Source: Burkholderiales bacterium (GTDB lineage Bacteria; Pseudomonadota; Gammaproteobacteria; Burkholderiales; Burkholderiaceae_C). From it: DNA of 64,000 bases. This document shows positions 34,590 through 45,051 of this stretch, in pieces. The position numbers were made by a program, and so were the translations under genes. Within the stretch, counting starts at the first letter, position 1; every line of letters begins with the position of its first letter. The notes under the pieces were generated by a model. That model saw only the letters and a list, made by a program, of their open reading frames with translations, was not told where the DNA came from and searched no databases. The stretch is from positions 62,001 through 126,000 of the forward strand of contig JADJCH010000001.1 in the NCBI GenBank assembly GCA_016703325.1. The letters are read 5' to 3'.

Positions 34590-36227
34590 TCAGGCGACGC
34601 GACGCGGGGTCTCGGCCAGCTTGCGTCGGTTGTGTCGCGCCAACACTTCACTCAGGAAGTCGCAGAGGTCGTCGCGGTCTTCTTCGTCTACCCAGATCGG
34701 TTCCTTGGCGGATTCGAAACGCAGCACCTCCCAGCCCAGCGCGGGGACGGCTTCCTCCGGTCGCGGCTGCGGTGGGGAGAGGAAGGCAACGATGCCCGGC
34801 ACGTAGTCGCGGGTCTGCTTCTCCACCTTGTTGATCTGGCTGAGCAGAGACCTCTTGTCCTTCTGGCCCCACAGCAGGATGAAGCCGTCGGCGGTGTCCA
34901 GCGAGATGCTGGCGTCCAGTTCATCGACCGGGAGGCCCAGCGGGCGCAGGCGCAGGTGGCTGTCGATCTGCTGGCGGTCCAGCAACTGCCGCCAGCGGTC
35001 CTGGATCCTGCGGCCCAGCAGCTTCCACTCCCGCCGTTCGATGCGGTTGCTTTCGATGTACAGGCGGATCACCGTGTCGTCGCCACCGGACAGGTCGGGC
35101 TCTGGTGCAGGTGCGGGGGCCCAGCGGGCCAGCAGGGCCTGCTCGTCGAAGGCGCCTTGCTTCATCTCTTCGATCACCGCGCGGTTCTCGTCGTCGGCCG
35201 CGTGCGGCGCAGAGATGTGTCCCAGGTCGAGCGTGATCAGACTGGCCAGGGGGCGCTTGCGTTTGAGCCAGGCCCGCTTCTGGATCGCCAGGTGGCCACC
35301 GGCGCTCAGGTCGTCGTCCAGCGGCTGCCCGCCGTTGAAGGGCAGCACCAGCGCCTGAGCCTGCGCAAAGTCGGCAAAGCCACTGCGCAGATCCTCCGCA
35401 GCAAGGACCTTCACCGCCTGGCCCGCTGCCTGAATCTGGTCGGCCAGGCGATTCACCGCGTCGGCCAGTTCCGGGCGGCACACCCCGAAGAGCACCGGTC
35501 CGGGCGTGTCCGCCGCGGCCCCTTCCCCGGCCTTGGCCCCGGCGGGCGCCAGCAGGGGCGCAGGCGTCCGCACGGGGCCGGCCATCAGGTCGCGCCGGAT
35601 CTTGGTGACGAGGTCGCGCCGGATCGGCTCGAAGCCGTCCTCGAACTCGATTGACGCTGCACGTCCGTCCGGGCGCAACACCGGGACGTAGCGGCCCCGC
35701 ACATCGTTCTGGAAGAAGGATTTCCAGACCTGGTTGCGACCGTTGAAGACCGCCTTCCAGCCGGGGGAGTCCTCCAGCTTCCGGATCGAGGCGGCCGACA
35801 GCGCCAGCACGTACAGGCGTTGGTCCAGACCCTGCGCTCCAAAGGCTTGATGGAACAGTTCCAGCTCCTTCAGGCACCAGGGCGAGTCCAGGTAGCTGTC
35901 GTGCACCACGATCACCATCGCGAAGGACGACCCCACCCGACTGCGCAGCTCATTGAGCAGGTCGCCGCTGACCGGACCGTTCTGCTCGCTGAGGTGGACG
36001 GAGATTTCGCGGGAGCGGCCTTCCGGCAGTCGCCCCAGGTCACGCGCCAGTGCAGCGGTGAGCTGCTGCTGCAGCTCATTGGCGAAGTCCCCCACCCAGT
36101 TGCCGCACAGCTCGTTGTCGGCATGGGCGTAGCTGACGAACACCGTGTGGTCTGCCTGCGCGAACCGCACCAGTTCTTGAGGCGCCGGGCGCTGTGCCGG
36201 CACCACCGCCGAATCCGTGCTTCCCAT
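34590..36227 (-). CDS. TIR-domain protein, probable effector/partner of the STAND NTPase
   Basis: A 545-residue protein. The N-terminal TIR domain has box 1 VFVSYAHADN (29-38) and a helix SPWCLKELELF in which Glu121 is the candidate NADase catalytic residue. A second Rossmann-like segment (GPVLFGVCRPELADAVNRLA onward) and a third (DTADGFILLWGQKDKRSLL) may be degenerate TIR-like repeats. TIR domains hydrolyse NAD or make signalling nucleotides in bacterial immunity, or act as scaffolds. The ATG at 36227 was chosen; a GTG at 36269 is the only longer option. It is first in the four-gene operon with the STAND, precursor and radical SAM genes. Enzymatic activity is not proven by the sequence. Confidence 0.84.
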   Translation of the reverse strand: MGSTDSAVVPAQRPAPQELVRFAQADHTVFVSYAHADNELCGNWVGDFANELQQQLTAALARDLGRLPEGRSREISVHLSEQNGPVSGDLLNELRSRVGSSFAMVIVVHDSYLDSPWCLKELELFHQAFGAQGLDQRLYVLALSAASIRKLEDSPGWKAVFNGRNQVWKSFFQNDVRGRYVPVLRPDGRAASIEFEDGFEPIRRDLVTKIRRDLMAGPVRTPAPLLAPAGAKAGEGAAADTPGPVLFGVCRPELADAVNRLADQIQAAGQAVKVLAAEDLRSGFADFAQAQALVLPFNGGQPLDDDLSAGGHLAIQKRAWLKRKRPLASLITLDLGHISAPHAADDENRAVIEEMKQGAFDEQALLARWAPAPAPEPDLSGGDDTVIRLYIESNRIERREWKLLGRRIQDRWRQLLDRQQIDSHLRLRPLGLPVDELDASISLDTADGFILLWGQKDKRSLLSQINKVEKQTRDYVPGIVAFLSPPQPRPEEAVPALGWEVLRFESAKEPIWVDEEDRDDLCDFLSEVLARHNRRKLAETPRRVA

Positions 36228-36516
36228 GCTTCGATCCCCCTCGGACTGTGCTGTACCGCCGCCGTGCACCCTGGGGGCCGAACGGTCGGCGGCATGTCAA
36301 GCTGAAAAAGCAGCCCGTGTCTTTGACATTTCTTCGCATTGAAACACGTCGATATGGAAAAGCGTACCCCCGGATCTGGAAAGGGTTGAAGGGGGGCCGG
36401 GCGATGCGTGACAAAAGACCCTGCGACCTTGGACGCGCGTCGAATGGGCGCCGGTTCGCAATCGGTTTGATGCGTTCGGGCGGTTACAGATTCGCGTGCT
36501 TCGGCCAGAATGCCCC

Positions 36517-38013
36517 ATGCCCGCCACCGTCATCACCACCCAGAGCTTCACCGATGCCCAGGCTGCGCTGGCCCATGCACGCGCGATCTACGACAGTGGC
36601 ATTGCCTTCCTTCGCAGCAGCCTGCAGGACTTCGTGGCGGGGGCCGACCTGCAGCAGCGGGTGCGGGCCTGCTACCCCTTCGTGCGGGTGCGAGTGGACA
36701 CGGTGGCCCGGGCCGATTCGCGGCTGGCCTATGGGTTTGTGGCCGGCCCGGGGGTGTACGAGACCACACTGACCCGGCCGGAGCTGTTCCGGCACTACTA
36801 CCATGAGCAGTTCGAGCTGCTGCTGCGCAACCACGGGGTGGCGCTGGAGGTGGGGCTGTCCTCGCAGCCGATCCCGGTGCACTTCAGCCTGGGTGAGGGT
36901 GACCACCTGGAAGGCTCCCTGACACCGCAGCGCCGCTTGCGCCTGAGTGACCTGTTCGACCTGCCCGACCTGGCGGCGATGGACGACGGTATCGCCAACG
37001 GCACGCATGAGCCGAGTCCGGGCGCCGATGGTGCAGTGCGTCACCCGCTGGCGCTGTTCACCGCGCCGCGGGTGGACTACTCGCTGCACCGATTGCGACA
37101 TTACACCGGCACGGTGCCGGAGCACTTCCAGAACTATGTGCTGTTCACCAACTACCAGTTCTACATCGACGAGTTCGTGCGCCTGGGGCGCGAGCAGATG
37201 GCCGATGCGGGCAGCGAGTTCACCGCCTTCGTCGAACCCGGCAACGTGGTGACGCGGCGCATCGGTCTGCCGCCGGAGCCGGGAGACGATGCGGGCGTGC
37301 CGCCGCCGCGACTGCCGCAGATGCCGGCCTACCACCTGAAGCGCCATGGTCACAGCGGCATCACCATGGTCAACATCGGTGTCGGCCCAGCCAATGCGAA
37401 GAACATCACCGACCACATTGCCGTGCTGCGCCCACATGCCTGGCTGATGCTGGGCCACTGCGCCGGCCTGCGCAACACCCAGCAGCTGGGCGACTACGTG
37501 CTGGCGCACGGCTATGTGCGCGAGGACCATGTGCTCGACGAGGAGCTGCCGCTGTGGGTGCCGATCCCGCCGCTGGCGGAGGTGCAGGTGGCGCTGGAGC
37601 AGGCGGTGGCACAGGTGACGCAGCTGTCCGGCTACGAGCTCAAGAAGATCATGCGCACCGGCACGGTGGCCTCCACCGACAACCGCAACTGGGAGCTGCT
37701 GCCGCAGAGCCACAACGGCGGGCCGGAACGGCGCTTCAGCCAGAGCCGGGCGGTGGCGCTGGACATGGAAAGTGCCACCATCGCGGCCAACGGCTTCCGT
37801 TTCCGGGTGCCCTATGGCACGCTGCTGTGCGTGTCCGACAAGCCGCTGCACGGCGAAATCAAGCTGCCCGGCATGGCCAACCACTTCTACCGCGAGCGGG
37901 TGGACCAGCACCTGCGCATCGGCATCCGCGCCATCGAGATCCTGCGCCAGCAGGGGCTGGACCACCTGCACAGCCGCAAGCTGCGCAGCTTTGCCGAAGT
38001 GGCGTTCCAGTAG
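36517..38013 (+). CDS. amn: AMP nucleosidase
   Basis: Cytosolic enzyme that splits AMP into adenine and ribose-5-phosphate, balancing adenylate pools. The protein of 498 residues has the AMN N-terminal domain (YPFVRVRVDTVARADSRLAYG region) and a nucleoside-phosphorylase-like catalytic domain. The latter includes SGITMVNIGVGPANAKNITD, MLGHCAGLRNTQQLGDYVLA and the purine-binding ALDMESATIAANGFRFRVP, listed as separate blocks. The ATG at 36517 is preferred over a GTG at 36496. It diverges from the TIR gene. Confidence 0.95.
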   Translation: MPATVITTQSFTDAQAALAHARAIYDSGIAFLRSSLQDFVAGADLQQRVRACYPFVRVRVDTVARADSRLAYGFVAGPGVYETTLTRPELFRHYYHEQFELLLRNHGVALEVGLSSQPIPVHFSLGEGDHLEGSLTPQRRLRLSDLFDLPDLAAMDDGIANGTHEPSPGADGAVRHPLALFTAPRVDYSLHRLRHYTGTVPEHFQNYVLFTNYQFYIDEFVRLGREQMADAGSEFTAFVEPGNVVTRRIGLPPEPGDDAGVPPPRLPQMPAYHLKRHGHSGITMVNIGVGPANAKNITDHIAVLRPHAWLMLGHCAGLRNTQQLGDYVLAHGYVREDHVLDEELPLWVPIPPLAEVQVALEQAVAQVTQLSGYELKKIMRTGTVASTDNRNWELLPQSHNGGPERRFSQSRAVALDMESATIAANGFRFRVPYGTLLCVSDKPLHGEIKLPGMANHFYRERVDQHLRIGIRAIEILRQQGLDHLHSRKLRSFAEVAFQ

Positions 38014-38053
38014 CGGCAGGCGACGCACCGTACCGAGCCCGATTGACTTGCGA

Positions 38054-39205
38054 ATGGTCCTCGACATCCACAGCCTGATGGTCGCCTACACGGTCAACGT
38101 GTGTGCGGTGGCCATTGCCCTGTCGCTGGCGCTGGGCCTGCGTGCGGGCCGTGCTGCGCTGGCTGCGCAGGTGGGTGTCGTGGCCCACGCGCTGGGCTGG
38201 CTGTGTCTGATCGCCTCCGGCGACCATCGGGGACACTGGCTTGATCCGCTGCTGTCCACTCTGGCCATGGCGGCGATGTCGATCAGCCTGCTGTTGCTGC
38301 TGCAGGCCGTGCGCCTGTGGCGCGGCGGTGCGCCGCTGCCGACCCGGCTGTGTGCTGTTGCTCTTGTGATGCCGGCGCTGTATGCCCTGGGTTTTTCGCA
38401 CTACCCCTGGCGAGTCGGTCTGGCCAACGGGGTGCTGGCCGCACAGATGCTCTGGGTGGCCGTGGAAGCAGCACGCCCCGGCGCCACCGGCAGCTGGCGC
38501 TGGCGCGGCCTGATCTGTGTTTCGATGGGCACGATGGCGCTCGTGACGCTCTGGCGTGGTGTGCTGGGGGCCTTCTTCACCGAAGCCTATCCGACCTTCC
38601 AGAGTCCGCACCCGGTTAACCTGGTGGGCGCCCTGGCGAACAATGCCGCGACCTTGCTGACCGCCTTGGCGGTGCTGGCGGCCTTCCGCGAAGAGGCCGA
38701 AGCCCAGCTGCGCGAGCTGGCCATCACCGACGGGCTCACCCAGGTCCTGAACCGTCGGGCCTGGAACGAGCGGGCCGAGGTGCTGCTGGCCGATGCGCGC
38801 CGGTACGGACATCCGTTGATCGTGCTGATGATCGACCTGGATCACTTCAAGCAGATCAACGATCGACGTGGCCACGCTGTGGGCGACAAGGCCCTGCAGT
38901 TGATCGCGGCCATGCTGCGCGAGGAACTGCGCAGTGGTGACCTGGTCGGCCGCTATGGCGGTGAGGAGTTCTGCGTGATGCTCTCGCACACCCGCGAGGC
39001 GGCGGCGCTGACCTTCGACCAGCGGCTGCGGCAGAAGCTGAGACAGCGTTCGCAGGCTGAGCTGGGCTTTGTGCTGGAGTACAGCGTCGGGCTCAGTTCC
39101 CAGCAGTTGAAGGATCGCCGGCTGGAGGATCTGCTGCGCCGCGCGGATGCCGCGTTGTACGAAGCCAAGCGGGCCGGCCGCAATCAACTGGTGATGGCCC
39201 CCTGA
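38054..39205 (+). CDS. Membrane-bound diguanylate cyclase
   Basis: A 383-residue GGDEF protein that makes cyclic di-GMP. The N-terminal half has about six or seven hydrophobic helices (starting LMVAYTVNVCAVAIALSLALG), probably an integral sensor. The catalytic half has DGLTQVLNRRAW, MIDLDHFKQINDRRGHAVGD and the active site RYGGEEF. An inhibitory I-site RxxD (RSGD) lies exactly five residues before GGEEF, so product feedback is expected. It begins 40 bp after amn and may be co-transcribed. Confidence 0.94.
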   Translation: MVLDIHSLMVAYTVNVCAVAIALSLALGLRAGRAALAAQVGVVAHALGWLCLIASGDHRGHWLDPLLSTLAMAAMSISLLLLLQAVRLWRGGAPLPTRLCAVALVMPALYALGFSHYPWRVGLANGVLAAQMLWVAVEAARPGATGSWRWRGLICVSMGTMALVTLWRGVLGAFFTEAYPTFQSPHPVNLVGALANNAATLLTALAVLAAFREEAEAQLRELAITDGLTQVLNRRAWNERAEVLLADARRYGHPLIVLMIDLDHFKQINDRRGHAVGDKALQLIAAMLREELRSGDLVGRYGGEEFCVMLSHTREAAALTFDQRLRQKLRQRSQAELGFVLEYSVGLSSQQLKDRRLEDLLRRADAALYEAKRAGRNQLVMAP

Positions 39206-39304
39206 CCCATCCGACTGACCAGGATCAAGCAGAGCCCTGCCAAGGCGGTGGCCACCGCGCCACCGCACAGATCTTTACCTGACATCCACACGGGCGACCG
39301 GCCG

Positions 39305-39320
39305 TCACTTTACAAAGTGA
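39305..39320. promoter_or_regulatory. Palindromic candidate operator before the NodT-MacA-MacB operon
   Basis: TCACTTTACAAAGTGA has perfect 7-bp arms around AC and ends 39 bp before the NodT start codon. It stands out as AT-rich in this GC-rich intergenic region, which suggests a regulator binding site. The regulator is not identified. Confidence 0.45.
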
Positions 39321-39359
39321 ACTGAGCGGCCTCGGGCCGCCGTCTGGAGTCCGAATCCC

Positions 39360-40865
39360 GTGTCGTCCCCGCCCGCCTTCCGCCCTGCGCTGTCACGCCG
39401 GGCCAGATTCATCCCGGCCAGCCTGCTGCCCGGGCTGCTTGTCGCTTGCGCCAGTCCTGCGCCCACGTCACCGACCTCCGAGTCGCCGCTGGCCCTGCCT
39501 TCCGCCTGGACGGTGGCAGCGTCGGCGGCGTCGGCCTCTGCGACTGACTCGGCCGCCCCGGCTGCGCTGGATCGCCCAGCCCTGGCGCGCTGGTGGCAGC
39601 AGTTCGACGACCCGCTGCTGGTCGCCCTGATCGACGACGCGCTGCAGGGCAACACCGACCTGGCCGTCGCCCGCGCCCGGCTCGACCAGGCCCGCGCGCT
39701 GCGTGACAGCCAGGCCGCCGGCGCCTCGCCCCAGCTGGGCAGCAGCGCCGGGCTCAGCCGCAGCCATACGCGATCCACCGGCGGCATCAGCAGCTGGCAG
39801 GCCGGCCTGGATGCCAGCTGGGAGCCGGACTTCTTCGGCGCCCAGTCGTCCGCCCTGCGTGGGCGCGAGCTGGACGTAGCCGCCTCCGCCGCCGACCTGG
39901 CCACCACCCGCATGACGGTGGCTGCCGAGGTGGGCATTGCCTACGCCACGCTGCGCGGCAGCCGCGCGCAGTGGCGCATCGCCCGCGACAACCTCGCCGC
40001 CCAGGAGCAAACCCTGGCGTTGACGCGCTGGCGCGCCCAGGCCGGGCTGGCCAGCACGCTGGACGCCGAACAGGCGCGCCTGTCCACCGAGCAGCTGCGC
40101 GCCAACCTGCCGGCGCTGGAGGCGTCGATTGCGCAGTCCGAGCACCGCCTCGCGGTGCTGCTCGGCCTGCCGCCCGCAGCCCTGCGCGAACGGCTGGGCA
40201 GCGACGACCGGCTGCCTGCCAGTGCCCGTGATCTGCCTGCCGGGGTGCCGGCCGAGCTGCTGCGCCAGCGCCCCGATGTGCGCGCCGCCGAACTCGCGAT
40301 CCTCGCCGAAACCGAGCGCCTGACCCAGCGCCATGCCCAGCGCTGGCCCAGCTTCCGCTTGAGCGGCAGCCTGGCGCTGAAGGCCGCCACGCTGTCCGGC
40401 CTGGGCGGCGCGGGTGCGCTGGTCAGCAGCGTGGCCGCAGCGGTGGACTGGCCGATCTGGGACGGCGGCACGCGCCGCGCCGCCATCGACCAGCAGCAGG
40501 CTGTGCTGGCGCAGGCCCAGGCCAGCTACCGCGCGGCGGTGCTGACGGCGCTGGAAGACGTCGAGAACGCGCTCAGCTCACTCGGCGCCACGCGTGCCCA
40601 GCTGAACTCGCTCGGCGAGGCGCACAACGCGGCACAGAACGCCCTGCTTCTGGCGCGCCAGCGTTGGCAGGCCGGGCTGATCGACTTCGGCACCCTGCTG
40701 GACGCCCAGCGCAGCGCCCTGTCGGCCGACAACAGCCTGGCCAGTGCCCGCACCAACGAGCGGCTGAACCTGATCCGTCTTTACAAGGCCCTCGGCGGCG
40801 GCTGGGAAGAAGCCGGCCCTGCCCAGGCGGCCCCGGCCCCCGCCGCCTCTGCCCCGAACACCTGA
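39360..40865 (+). CDS. Efflux outer-membrane lipoprotein (NodT family)
   Basis: A 501-residue outer-membrane factor. The signal ends in the lipobox LLVAC (Cys30). The RWWQQFDDPLLVALIDDALQGN block and the second repeat containing RQRPDVRAAELAILAETERL are characteristic of the NodT family. The start is a GTG with GGAG about ten bases upstream; no ATG fits the signal peptide. It is first in an operon with a MacA-like adaptor and a MacB-like ABC transporter split into two genes, and supplies the exit duct for that pump. Confidence 0.92.
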   Translation: MSSPPAFRPALSRRARFIPASLLPGLLVACASPAPTSPTSESPLALPSAWTVAASAASASATDSAAPAALDRPALARWWQQFDDPLLVALIDDALQGNTDLAVARARLDQARALRDSQAAGASPQLGSSAGLSRSHTRSTGGISSWQAGLDASWEPDFFGAQSSALRGRELDVAASAADLATTRMTVAAEVGIAYATLRGSRAQWRIARDNLAAQEQTLALTRWRAQAGLASTLDAEQARLSTEQLRANLPALEASIAQSEHRLAVLLGLPPAALRERLGSDDRLPASARDLPAGVPAELLRQRPDVRAAELAILAETERLTQRHAQRWPSFRLSGSLALKAATLSGLGGAGALVSSVAAAVDWPIWDGGTRRAAIDQQQAVLAQAQASYRAAVLTALEDVENALSSLGATRAQLNSLGEAHNAAQNALLLARQRWQAGLIDFGTLLDAQRSALSADNSLASARTNERLNLIRLYKALGGGWEEAGPAQAAPAPAASAPNT

Positions 40866-40872
40866 ATCCACC

Positions 40873-42225
40873 GTGACGTCGCCCATGACTTCCGCCCCCT
40901 CGTCCATGTCCTCCGTTCAGAACCTGCTCGGTGACGACGCCGTGCGTGCCTGGTGGCGCCGACCGCTGCCCTGGGTGCTGGCAGCGCTGCTGCTCTTGGG
41001 TGCCGGTGCCGCCTGGTGGTGGTTGGGCCACAGCGCCCAGCAGGCCGCGCCGCGCTACGTCACCGAGGCGCTGGCGCGCGGCACGCTGCAGCTCAACGTC
41101 ACCGCCAACGGCAAGCTGCAGGCCACCCGCACGGTGAGCATCGGCAGCGAACTCTCCGGCACGGTGTCGCGTGTGCACGTGGACGTCAACGATGGGGTGA
41201 AGAAGGGCCAGGTGCTGGTCGAGCTCGACACCGCCAAGCTGCTCGACCAGATCGCCAGCGCCCGCGCCGCGGTGGCGTCGGCCGACGCCGGCGTTGGCCA
41301 GGCGGTGGCTGCGGCCAAGGAGGCGCGCGCCAACCTGCAGCGCCTGGAGGAGGTGCACCGGCTGTCGAACGGCCAGGTGCCCTCCGCCGCCGAGCTGGAC
41401 AGCGCCCGCGCCACGCTCGACAAGGCGGTGGCGGCCGAGCACGCCGCGCGCGCGGCCGTGACCAGCGCCCGCGCCACGCTGAGCACCAACGAGACCAACC
41501 TGTCCAAAGCCTCCATCCGCTCGCCGATCGATGGCGTGGTGCTGACCCGCGCGGTCGAGCCCGGCTACGCGGTGGCCGCCTCGCTGCAGGCGGTGACGCT
41601 GTTCACCATCGCCGAGGACCTGAGCCGGCTGCAGCTCTCGGTCAACGTCGACGAGGCCGACGTCGGCCAGGTGCAGGCCGGCCAGTCGGCCAGGTTCAGC
41701 GTCAGCGCCTGGCCGGGGCGCAACTACCCGGCGCAGATCGTGCGTGTGGCCTACGGCTCGACCATCACCGACAACGTGGTCACCTACACCACGCTGATGG
41801 ACGTGCCCAATGCCGACCTGAGCCTGCGCCCCGGCATGACCGCCACCGCGGTGATCACCGCCACCGAGCGCCGCGACGTGCTGCTGGTGCCCAACCGGGC
41901 GCTGCGCTTCACCCCGGCCGAGCCGGGCGGTGCCCCGTCGGCGTCGGCGCCTGCGGCCTCGGGCGGCGGCGGCATCGTCTCCAAGCTGATGCCCCGCCCG
42001 CCGGGTGGCAATGCCCCCAAGCGCAGCGGCAGTGCCGACAAGTCCGGCGGCGCCGGCATCGGCCCGAAGCGCCTGTGGGTGCTTCAGGACGGGCGGCCCA
42101 TGTCGGTCGAGGTGACGGCAGGCCTCAGCAACGGCCGCCTCACCGAGGTCAGCGGCGCGGCGCTGCGCGAAGGCATGGCCATCGTCACCGAGCAGGCCAA
42201 CGGTTCCACCGGAGCCCCCAAGTGA
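40873..42225 (+). CDS. MacA-like periplasmic adaptor (HlyD family)
   Basis: A 450-residue membrane-fusion protein. It has a short cytosolic N-terminus, one membrane anchor (LPWVLAALLLLGAGAAWWWLG), a lipoyl domain (ANGKLQATRTVSIGSELSG), a coiled-coil hairpin and the barrel segment IRSPIDGVVLTRAVEPG. A long Gly/Ala/Pro-rich insertion occurs near the C-terminus. The start is a GTG; an ATG four codons later is equally possible. It overlaps the ATPase gene as GTGA. It should link the MacB-type transporter to the NodT channel. Confidence 0.92.
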   Translation: MTSPMTSAPSSMSSVQNLLGDDAVRAWWRRPLPWVLAALLLLGAGAAWWWLGHSAQQAAPRYVTEALARGTLQLNVTANGKLQATRTVSIGSELSGTVSRVHVDVNDGVKKGQVLVELDTAKLLDQIASARAAVASADAGVGQAVAAAKEARANLQRLEEVHRLSNGQVPSAAELDSARATLDKAVAAEHAARAAVTSARATLSTNETNLSKASIRSPIDGVVLTRAVEPGYAVAASLQAVTLFTIAEDLSRLQLSVNVDEADVGQVQAGQSARFSVSAWPGRNYPAQIVRVAYGSTITDNVVTYTTLMDVPNADLSLRPGMTATAVITATERRDVLLVPNRALRFTPAEPGGAPSASAPAASGGGGIVSKLMPRPPGGNAPKRSGSADKSGGAGIGPKRLWVLQDGRPMSVEVTAGLSNGRLTEVSGAALREGMAIVTEQANGSTGAPK

Positions 42226-43012
42226 GTCAGCCCACGCTCCCGGCCGGGGCGGAGCTGATCCGCCTGCGCGGCATCACCAAGACCTTCGGCAGCGGCCAGG
42301 CCGCCTTCCAGGCCCTCAAGGGCGTGGACCTGGAGATCGCGGCGGGCGAGTTCGTCGCCGTGATGGGCCCGAGCGGCTCGGGCAAGTCCACCGTGATGAA
42401 CCTGCTCGGCTGCCTGGACGTGCCGACGACGGGCAGCTACGCCTTCCAGGGTGTCGAGGTGCAGCGCCTGACGCGCGACCAGCGCGCCCGGCTGCGGCGG
42501 CGCCACCTGGGCTTCGTCTTCCAGGGCTTCAACCTGCTGGCGCGCACCTCGGCGCAGGAGAACGTCGAGCTGCCGCTGCTCTACCGCGGCGAGAGCGCCG
42601 CGCAGCGCCACGCCGCCGCCCGCGCCGCGCTGGCCCAGGTCGGCCTGGCCGGCTGGGAGCACCACACGCCGGCCGAGCTCTCCGGCGGGCAGCAGCAGCG
42701 TGTCGCCATTGCCCGCGCGATCGTCACCCAGCCCACCGTGCTGCTGGCCGACGAGCCCACCGGCAACCTCGATTCGGCACGCAGCCACGAGATCATGGAA
42801 CTGCTCTGGGCGCTCAACGCCGAGCACGGCATCACCGTGCTGATGGTCACCCACGAACCGGACATGGCCGCCTACGCGCGCCGGCTGGTGCACTTCCGCG
42901 ACGGCCGCATCGAGCGCGACGAGCTCAATCCCCACCCCGCCGCGCTGGGCCGAATTGCCCCGGCCCACGCGATGGGCAGCGATGCCGAGCAGGCCACCGC
43001 AGGGGCGCCGAC

Positions 43013-43016
<4 letters not shown>
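42222..43016 (+). CDS. MacB-type ABC transporter ATP-binding protein
   Basis: A 264-residue LolD/MacB-type ATPase. Walker A is GPSGSGKST (49-57), the signature is LSGGQQQR, Walker B is VLLADEPTG, and the switch region is MVTHEPDMA. The Q-loop reads FVFQGFN. The GTG start overlaps the adaptor stop (GTGA), and its own stop overlaps the permease ATG (ATGA), giving tight translational coupling. In E. coli MacB the ATPase and permease are fused; here they are separate genes. Confidence 0.93.
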
Positions 43017-44233
<1,217 letters not shown>

Positions 44234-44261
44234 GGCAGGTACGCATTCGCGGTTGCCTCCC

Positions 44262-44267
44262 TACAAT
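44262..44267 (+). promoter_or_regulatory. Possible -10 element for a leaderless transcript
   Basis: TACAAT lies 8 bases before the ATG at 44275, so transcription could begin at or next to that start codon. No convincing -35 or ribosome site is seen. The inference is tentative. Confidence 0.35.
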
Positions 44268-44274
44268 GACTGTC

Positions 44275-45051
44275 ATGGAAGCCCAGCGCATCACCCTGGC
44301 GATGGTCGTTGACTCGGCCGGCTACGACGCCTCGCCGGCGCGGGTGCGTCTGTCTGTGCTGGCCGATTTCACTCGGGATGTGAGTGAGTTCCTGGCCGGC
44401 GACGGCCGGGAGGTCGATGTCGATGAACTCGACGTGGCAATCCAGTCTGGTTCGGTGGCGATCGAGACAACGCCCATTCTGTCGGCGCCTGCCCTTATCA
44501 GGGATCTGCGGTCGATGCTGTCGACCCCGCTGCTGGACGGCCTGGATGCGAAGCGCCGCAAGGTGGTGGAGCGTTGGCAGAAGGCGGCGCGAAAGGTCGG
44601 TGGTGCGCGCTACCGGATAGCAGCCCCCTTCCTCGATCGGCCGGTGCTGGTGACGGCGCAGTCGGACTACCGCTCCGACGACGCCGACCAGTGGGTGCGG
44701 GTGGAGCGTTATGTGCGCGGCGAGATCATGGACCTGGGTGGCGCTACCCGGCCCAACGCCCATGTCAAGCTGCCCGATGGCCGCACGCTGACGGTGGCTG
44801 CGCCCCGTGAACTGTTGGCGGCGGAGGAACGCAACCGGCTCTACAAGCCGGCGATGCTGCGCATCCGTGCCCAGTACAACGTGCTGACGCAGGAGCTGCG
44901 CAACGCCGAGCTGATCGAGTTCGTCGAATACGCACCGCGCTTCGATGCCGAGGCCTTCGAGCGCATGACCCGCCGTGGGGCGGAGCGCTGGAAGGACGTG
45001 CCGGATGCCTCCGCCTGGGTGGAGCAGCTGCGCGGGAGCGATGCGTCGTGA
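44275..45051 (+). CDS. Unrecognised partner of a PIN-domain protein (candidate antitoxin)
   Basis: I do not recognise this family. From the ATG at 44275 it has 258 residues, starts MEAQRITLAMVVDSAGYDAS and is rich in charged residues. It has no signal peptide or membrane helix. The central part (DLGGATRPNAHVKLPDGRTLTVAA) looks beta-rich. An ATG nine bases upstream is possible. Its stop overlaps the GTG of the PIN gene (GTGA), so the two form a coupled pair, and both are enclosed by duplicated macB 3' ends. By position it could be an antitoxin, though it is much larger than typical ones. That role is inferred only from context. Confidence 0.75.
   Translation: MEAQRITLAMVVDSAGYDASPARVRLSVLADFTRDVSEFLAGDGREVDVDELDVAIQSGSVAIETTPILSAPALIRDLRSMLSTPLLDGLDAKRRKVVERWQKAARKVGGARYRIAAPFLDRPVLVTAQSDYRSDDADQWVRVERYVRGEIMDLGGATRPNAHVKLPDGRTLTVAAPRELLAAEERNRLYKPAMLRIRAQYNVLTQELRNAELIEFVEYAPRFDAEAFERMTRRGAERWKDVPDASAWVEQLRGSDAS

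Noticed and set aside
34590..38013. Functional link between AMP nucleosidase and the TIR protein
   Set aside because: Both touch adenine nucleotide metabolism, but the genes are divergent with a long intergenic region and amn is a housekeeping gene; nothing in the sequence links them.
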